Shown in pieces: positions 31,866 to 34,022 of a stretch of 34,022 bases of DNA. Numbering within the stretch: position 1 is the first letter of the stretch; every line of letters begins with the position of its first letter. This DNA is from CAYONQ01 sp964405375. Its GTDB lineage: Bacteria > Planctomycetota > Phycisphaerae > Sedimentisphaerales > Anaerobacaceae. The notes below the pieces were generated by a model, which ran no database searches, was not told the origin of the DNA, and saw nothing but the letters and a program-made list of their open reading frames with translations. The DNA lies in assembly GCA_964405375.1 (NCBI GenBank), contig CAYONQ010000019.1:1-34022 (forward strand). Reading direction: 5' to 3'. Made by a program: the position numbers and the translations under genes.

Positions 31866-32654
31866 ATGGACACCAAAACTAACAGTTACAAAAAGACCGG
31901 TATAGTCGGGGGTCGGGAAAGTCGCATAACGACTCTTAGAGAAGACAGGAAAACAATTGGCGTTGACGCATCGGAAAAACCTAAAGAAACAACGGCTGAC
32001 GAAAATCAGACACCATCGCTTGAGTTCCTGCTGCAAAGACTTCTGGCAAAAGCGGAGACCTCTGCCAGGAAAAACGAAATATCCCGAAAGAGATGGCAAC
32101 TTGTTTCGTTTGTATCGCTGATGCTCTTTGCCGCCGCTTTCTTTACCTGCCTTTGGGTCTATATGGAAGTGAACGCCCTGACAAAAGACCAGGACACGCT
32201 GCGTATGGATAAACACACTTTGACAGAACAGCTGCAGCTGGCAGGTACAAAAGTCAGTGAGTTCAGCTGGCAGATTGACCTGCTCAAAAACCAAAACGAC
32301 CGATTCGCTATCGAAAATGCCAATCTTAAAACCCAAAACGGTTCACTTTCAACCAGAGCCGAATCCCTCAGCCAATCCGCAGCAACGGCTGAGCTAAAAC
32401 AGCCGGCGGGCCGACCAATTGTGCCCGACGATAAAACGCATCAGCCAAAACCCACCCCACAGGACCAGCGTCGGCTGAACGCCATTCAAGAAGGAAACTA
32501 TCCGCAGGATATGACAAGAACCGAACTTACAGCGGCCCTGGGCGAACCCGACCGAATCTATAAGGACGAGGTTTACGAGCAGTTAGTTTATTTCGACCGC
32601 GCTCCGGGCCGATTCTGGTTCAAGAACGGCCCTTTCCTGCGAGCAGCTGAATAA
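31866..32654 (+). CDS. Membrane protein with coiled coil and BamE/SmpA-like C-terminus
   Basis: I do not recognise the whole protein. From the ATG at 31866 it has 262 residues: a polar N-terminus, one membrane helix (about 80-100, FVSLMLFAAAFFTCLWVYM) and a coiled coil (about 108-165, LTEQLQLAG...LLKNQND...). A Pro-rich linker follows, and then a C-terminal segment (about 205-262, IQEGNYPQDMTRTELTAALGEPDRIYKDEVYEQLVYF). That last segment reads like the BamE/SmpA fold motif GMTxxEVxxxLGxPxRxxxx..YExW.Y. A TTG at 31764 would add 34 residues of unlikely composition. It follows the nuclease gene on the same strand. A role in envelope assembly is a guess. Confidence 0.65.
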   Translation: MDTKTNSYKKTGIVGGRESRITTLREDRKTIGVDASEKPKETTADENQTPSLEFLLQRLLAKAETSARKNEISRKRWQLVSFVSLMLFAAAFFTCLWVYMEVNALTKDQDTLRMDKHTLTEQLQLAGTKVSEFSWQIDLLKNQNDRFAIENANLKTQNGSLSTRAESLSQSAATAELKQPAGRPIVPDDKTHQPKPTPQDQRRLNAIQEGNYPQDMTRTELTAALGEPDRIYKDEVYEQLVYFDRAPGRFWFKNGPFLRAAE

Positions 32655-32681
32655 GACCGCCGGTTGGTTTTGAGTTTTAAG

Positions 32682-32734
32682 ATTAGCATTTTCTGCGTTT
32701 AGCATTTTCTGTGCTTAGTATTTTCTGTGTTTAG
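32682..32734. repeat. 16-bp tandem array (TTTAGCATTTTCTGTG)
   Basis: Three units of TTTAGCATTTTCTGTG with few substitutions (32682-32697, 32698-32713, 32714-32729) are followed by TTTAG. The 16-base period equals that of the unrelated array after hom. Confidence 0.85.
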
Positions 32735-32887
32735 TTCAATAGGTTCGGCTTTTGAAATTGGGTTTGTTTGGGTTTGTTTTGTTCGAGCACGAAGGCGGTT
32801 TCATTCTCATAATTCCTTGCTGAATAGAAGTTTACGTTCATTTCGGCTTTAAAGGAAATTGGGTTTGTTTTGCATAATTTGTTAAAA

Positions 32888-32929
32888 TTGGTTGATTGGT
32901 TAAATGGTTAATTGATTAATTGGTTATTG
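32888..32929. repeat. TTGGTTAA-type AT-rich array
   Basis: Degenerate copies of GATTGGTTAA and ATGGTTAATT follow one another between 32888 and 32929. Confidence 0.7.
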
Positions 32930-32946
32930 ATAATCGTTAGTGAGGA

Positions 32947-32990
32947 GTGAGCTAAAGTGAACTAAAGTGCCTAAAGTGAACTAAAGTTGG
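32947..32990. repeat. 10-bp tandem array (GTGAACTAAA)
   Basis: Units GTGAGCTAAA, GTGAACTAAA, GTGCCTAAA and GTGAACTAAA follow directly. The words GTGCCTAAA and GTGAGCTAAA also occur, or occur as reverse complements, in the array at 28524-28658, so the two arrays are related. Confidence 0.85.
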
Positions 32991-33084
32991 AATCTGGGGC
33001 TCCTGGCGGGAGTCGTTCCCCCAATTTTGTGGGTATTTTAACAGATTTTCAAACAAAAGTCAAGAAAAAACGGCCAAAAAATTA

Positions 33085-33109
33085 GCCACTAAGACGCCAA
33101 GACACGAAG
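33085..33109. repeat. GCCACTAAGACGCC element
   Basis: GCCACTAAGACGCCAAGACA followed by CGAAG corresponds to the reverse complement of 1-22, so this family occurs at both ends of the window. A related stretch lies at 33350-33365 (GGCCACTAAAAGGCAC). Confidence 0.6.
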
Positions 33110-33477
33110 AATACAAAGTAAAAGGGGAAAAGTTAAAAGTAAAAGCCGTGTTTTGTTTTTTCATAGTGTTTCGAAAGAATGCGTCCTCCCTTAGTAGAGC
33201 GAGCTTACGCAAATGGTTGGAAAACGTGGGTTTTTCGAAATGGTATAAATTTGTAAATGCTTATGTGGAAAGAGATAAAAAAAATTGAAAAAATGGATTT
33301 TTGCTCTTACCCCCCTGCGCGGGCACAAGTTAACACGGATTCTATTTGGCCACTAAAAGGCACAAAAGGGTCAAGAGAAAACGCCAAAAAAGCACCTTTT
33401 TTGGCCATCCCTTTTCTTATTGAAATCCAAACTCTATCTCGTATAATCTCCCTCAATGGCGGGATTCTTTTTGTTGA

Positions 33478-33500
33478 CCCCCGTCTACGGCGTACGGGGG
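33478..33500. repeat. REP-like palindrome
   Basis: CCCCCG (33478-33483) pairs with CGGGGG (33495-33500), and inside it TAC pairs with GTA across GGC. Flanking GGCGGGATTC (33458-33467) and GGCGGGAATT (33503-33512) suggest the palindrome is the centre of a larger repeat. Confidence 0.6.
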
Positions 33501-33525
33501 CAGGCGGGAATTGGGGTTTTGGGTA

Positions 33526-33555
33526 TTGTGAGAGGTGAAAGTGATTGGCTATGAT
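33526..33555 (+). promoter_or_regulatory. Weak candidate promoter for the terminal ORF
   Basis: TTGTGA (33526-33531) and TATGAT (33550-33555) are separated by 18 bases, about 23 bases before the ATG at 33578. Confidence 0.2.
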
Positions 33556-33577
33556 TATCTAAAGAAAGAAAAGGGTT

Positions 33578-34022
33578 ATGAAATCGGACAGAAAAACAAA
33601 AATTTTATTCCCGGAAACGCAACTTAGTGGTGTTGATAAATCTATGATCTTGAATAGGTCTAGGCTGCTTGAGGTTATTGATGATATCAGCAAAAAAGAA
33701 TCTATCACGCGCTTAAGAGAGTCAGTGTTTGATTTTCAAAGGGAGTTAAAATATTTTAAGACGGATACAAAGGGTTTATTTAACATCAGCACAAATGGGG
33801 ATACGATCAAATTAAACCAAAAGTATTTATTTGATGAGTTGAACCAGATAATCGAAGTACGAACGCTGGAACGAGGCAAATATTATCTGCGCCGATTAGC
33901 TAAAGCAATAAGCGAGTATAAGACCAACAAAATCAATGACATAAATATAAACCGCTGGAAGGAGTACTCTGACATTATCACGGATAGTTTGTGGATATTG
34001 GAGAAGCGGGATTCATCTGGTG
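33578..34022 (+). CDS. Partial AT-rich ORF, possibly N-terminal part of a DNA methyltransferase
   Basis: The frame is open from the ATG at 33578 to the window end (148 complete codons) and is cut there. It begins MKSDRKTKILFPETQLSG and ends SDIITDSLWILEKRDSSG. The sequence is charged and helical without a membrane segment. The ending resembles what I recall preceding the catalytic domain of some DNA methylases (LWILEKRDxSG...WGNFIPQIP); the catalytic motifs would lie beyond the edge, so this is tentative. A/T-rich codons and the preceding repeat island set it apart from the GC-richer genes to the left, which hints at transfer. A purine-rich stretch (AAAGAAAGAAAAGGG, 33561-33575) precedes the ATG. 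Confidence 0.5.
   Translation, partial: MKSDRKTKILFPETQLSGVDKSMILNRSRLLEVIDDISKKESITRLRESVFDFQRELKYFKTDTKGLFNISTNGDTIKLNQKYLFDELNQIIEVRTLERGKYYLRRLAKAISEYKTNKINDININRWKEYSDIITDSLWILEKRDSSG

Larger units (their letters stand above)
32655..33577. other. Gene-free repeat island
   Basis: About 920 bases without a credible gene. It contains at least five different short-repeat types: a 16-bp tandem array (32682-32734), a TTGGTTAA-type array (32888-32929), a GTGAACTAAA array (32947-32990), a GCCACTAAG-type element (33085-33109), and a REP-like palindrome (33478-33500). A nested inverted repeat, TGGGG-CTCC...GGAG...CCCCA (32995-33023), followed by T-rich sequence may be a terminator. The 93-codon frame at 33257-33538 runs through the REP palindrome and is not believed. 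Confidence 0.75.

Noticed and set aside
32995..33023. tRNA gene
   Set aside because: The stem-loops do not form a cloverleaf and there is no proper T-loop; at most it is a terminator-like inverted repeat.
33257..33538. 93-codon ORF in the right repeat island
   Set aside because: It crosses a REP-like palindrome and lacks protein-family features.

Overview
The window looks like a bacterial chromosome fragment from the Planctomycetota, most likely a Phycisphaerae-type lineage. The evidence is the combination of a HYExAFE-type protein, a beta-helix/beta-propeller secreted protein ending in dockerin-like calcium loops, a prepilin-like protein with an RHNG...D tail, PKD-domain subtilase, URO-D-like methyltransferase, GT39/TPR fusion and a radical SAM maturase, plus many short repetitive elements between genes. 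This assignment is inference from gene content; there is no rRNA or other phylogenetic anchor in the window. No tRNA, rRNA, CRISPR array, transposase or integrase was seen.

Layout. (1) 1-376: gene-free, made of short degenerate repeats. (2) 377-7205: a formyltransferase-fold gene on the minus strand, divergent from a plus-strand cluster of a galactokinase-like GHMP kinase, a Gfo/Idh/MocA dehydrogenase, a class III aminotransferase and a URO-D/corrinoid-methyltransferase-like protein. The set reads like a sugar or cyclitol/amino-sugar pathway that I cannot match to a known one. (3) 7220-13725, minus strand: a secreted subtilase with three PKD domains, a GT39-type membrane glycosyltransferase and an exported HEAT-repeat protein. 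(4) 14011-18012, plus strand: a 1035-residue secreted beta-helix/beta-propeller/dockerin-like protein followed by a prepilin-like protein. (5) 18332-21315, minus strand: rsmD-cca-radical SAM maturase. (6) 21488-23869: GT39-like membrane domain fused to about nine TPRs. (7) 23914-26161, minus strand: YkgJ-type cysteine cluster protein, hisS and a HYExAFE/PD-(D/E)XK-like protein, joined by two ATGA overlaps. (8) 26256-32654, plus strand: RluA-type pseudouridine synthase, then hom, an ApgM-type phosphomutase homologue (probable homoserine kinase) and lysC, then a membrane-anchored thermonuclease and a coiled-coil membrane protein. (9) 32655-33577: gene-free repeat island. (10) 33578-end: an AT-rich ORF cut by the window edge, possibly the start of a DNA methyltransferase.

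How the parts work together. lysC (aspartate kinase) and hom (homoserine dehydrogenase) with the ApgM-like gene between them form an aspartate-to-threonine branch in which the ApgM-like protein would supply the missing homoserine kinase. The rsmD-cca and hisS groups are RNA housekeeping genes coupled to accessory proteins. The secreted proteins fit a particle- or polysaccharide-associated lifestyle.

The most unusual layer is the repeats. Several unrelated families of short degenerate repeats (16-bp, 10-bp and 19-bp units, REP-like palindromes, and a 121-171 bp element with terminal inverted repeats) fill intergenic space. They contribute a stop codon (hom) and probably a start codon (the nuclease gene), and in two places they sit in frame inside housekeeping-type proteins (radical SAM maturase and RluA-type synthase).
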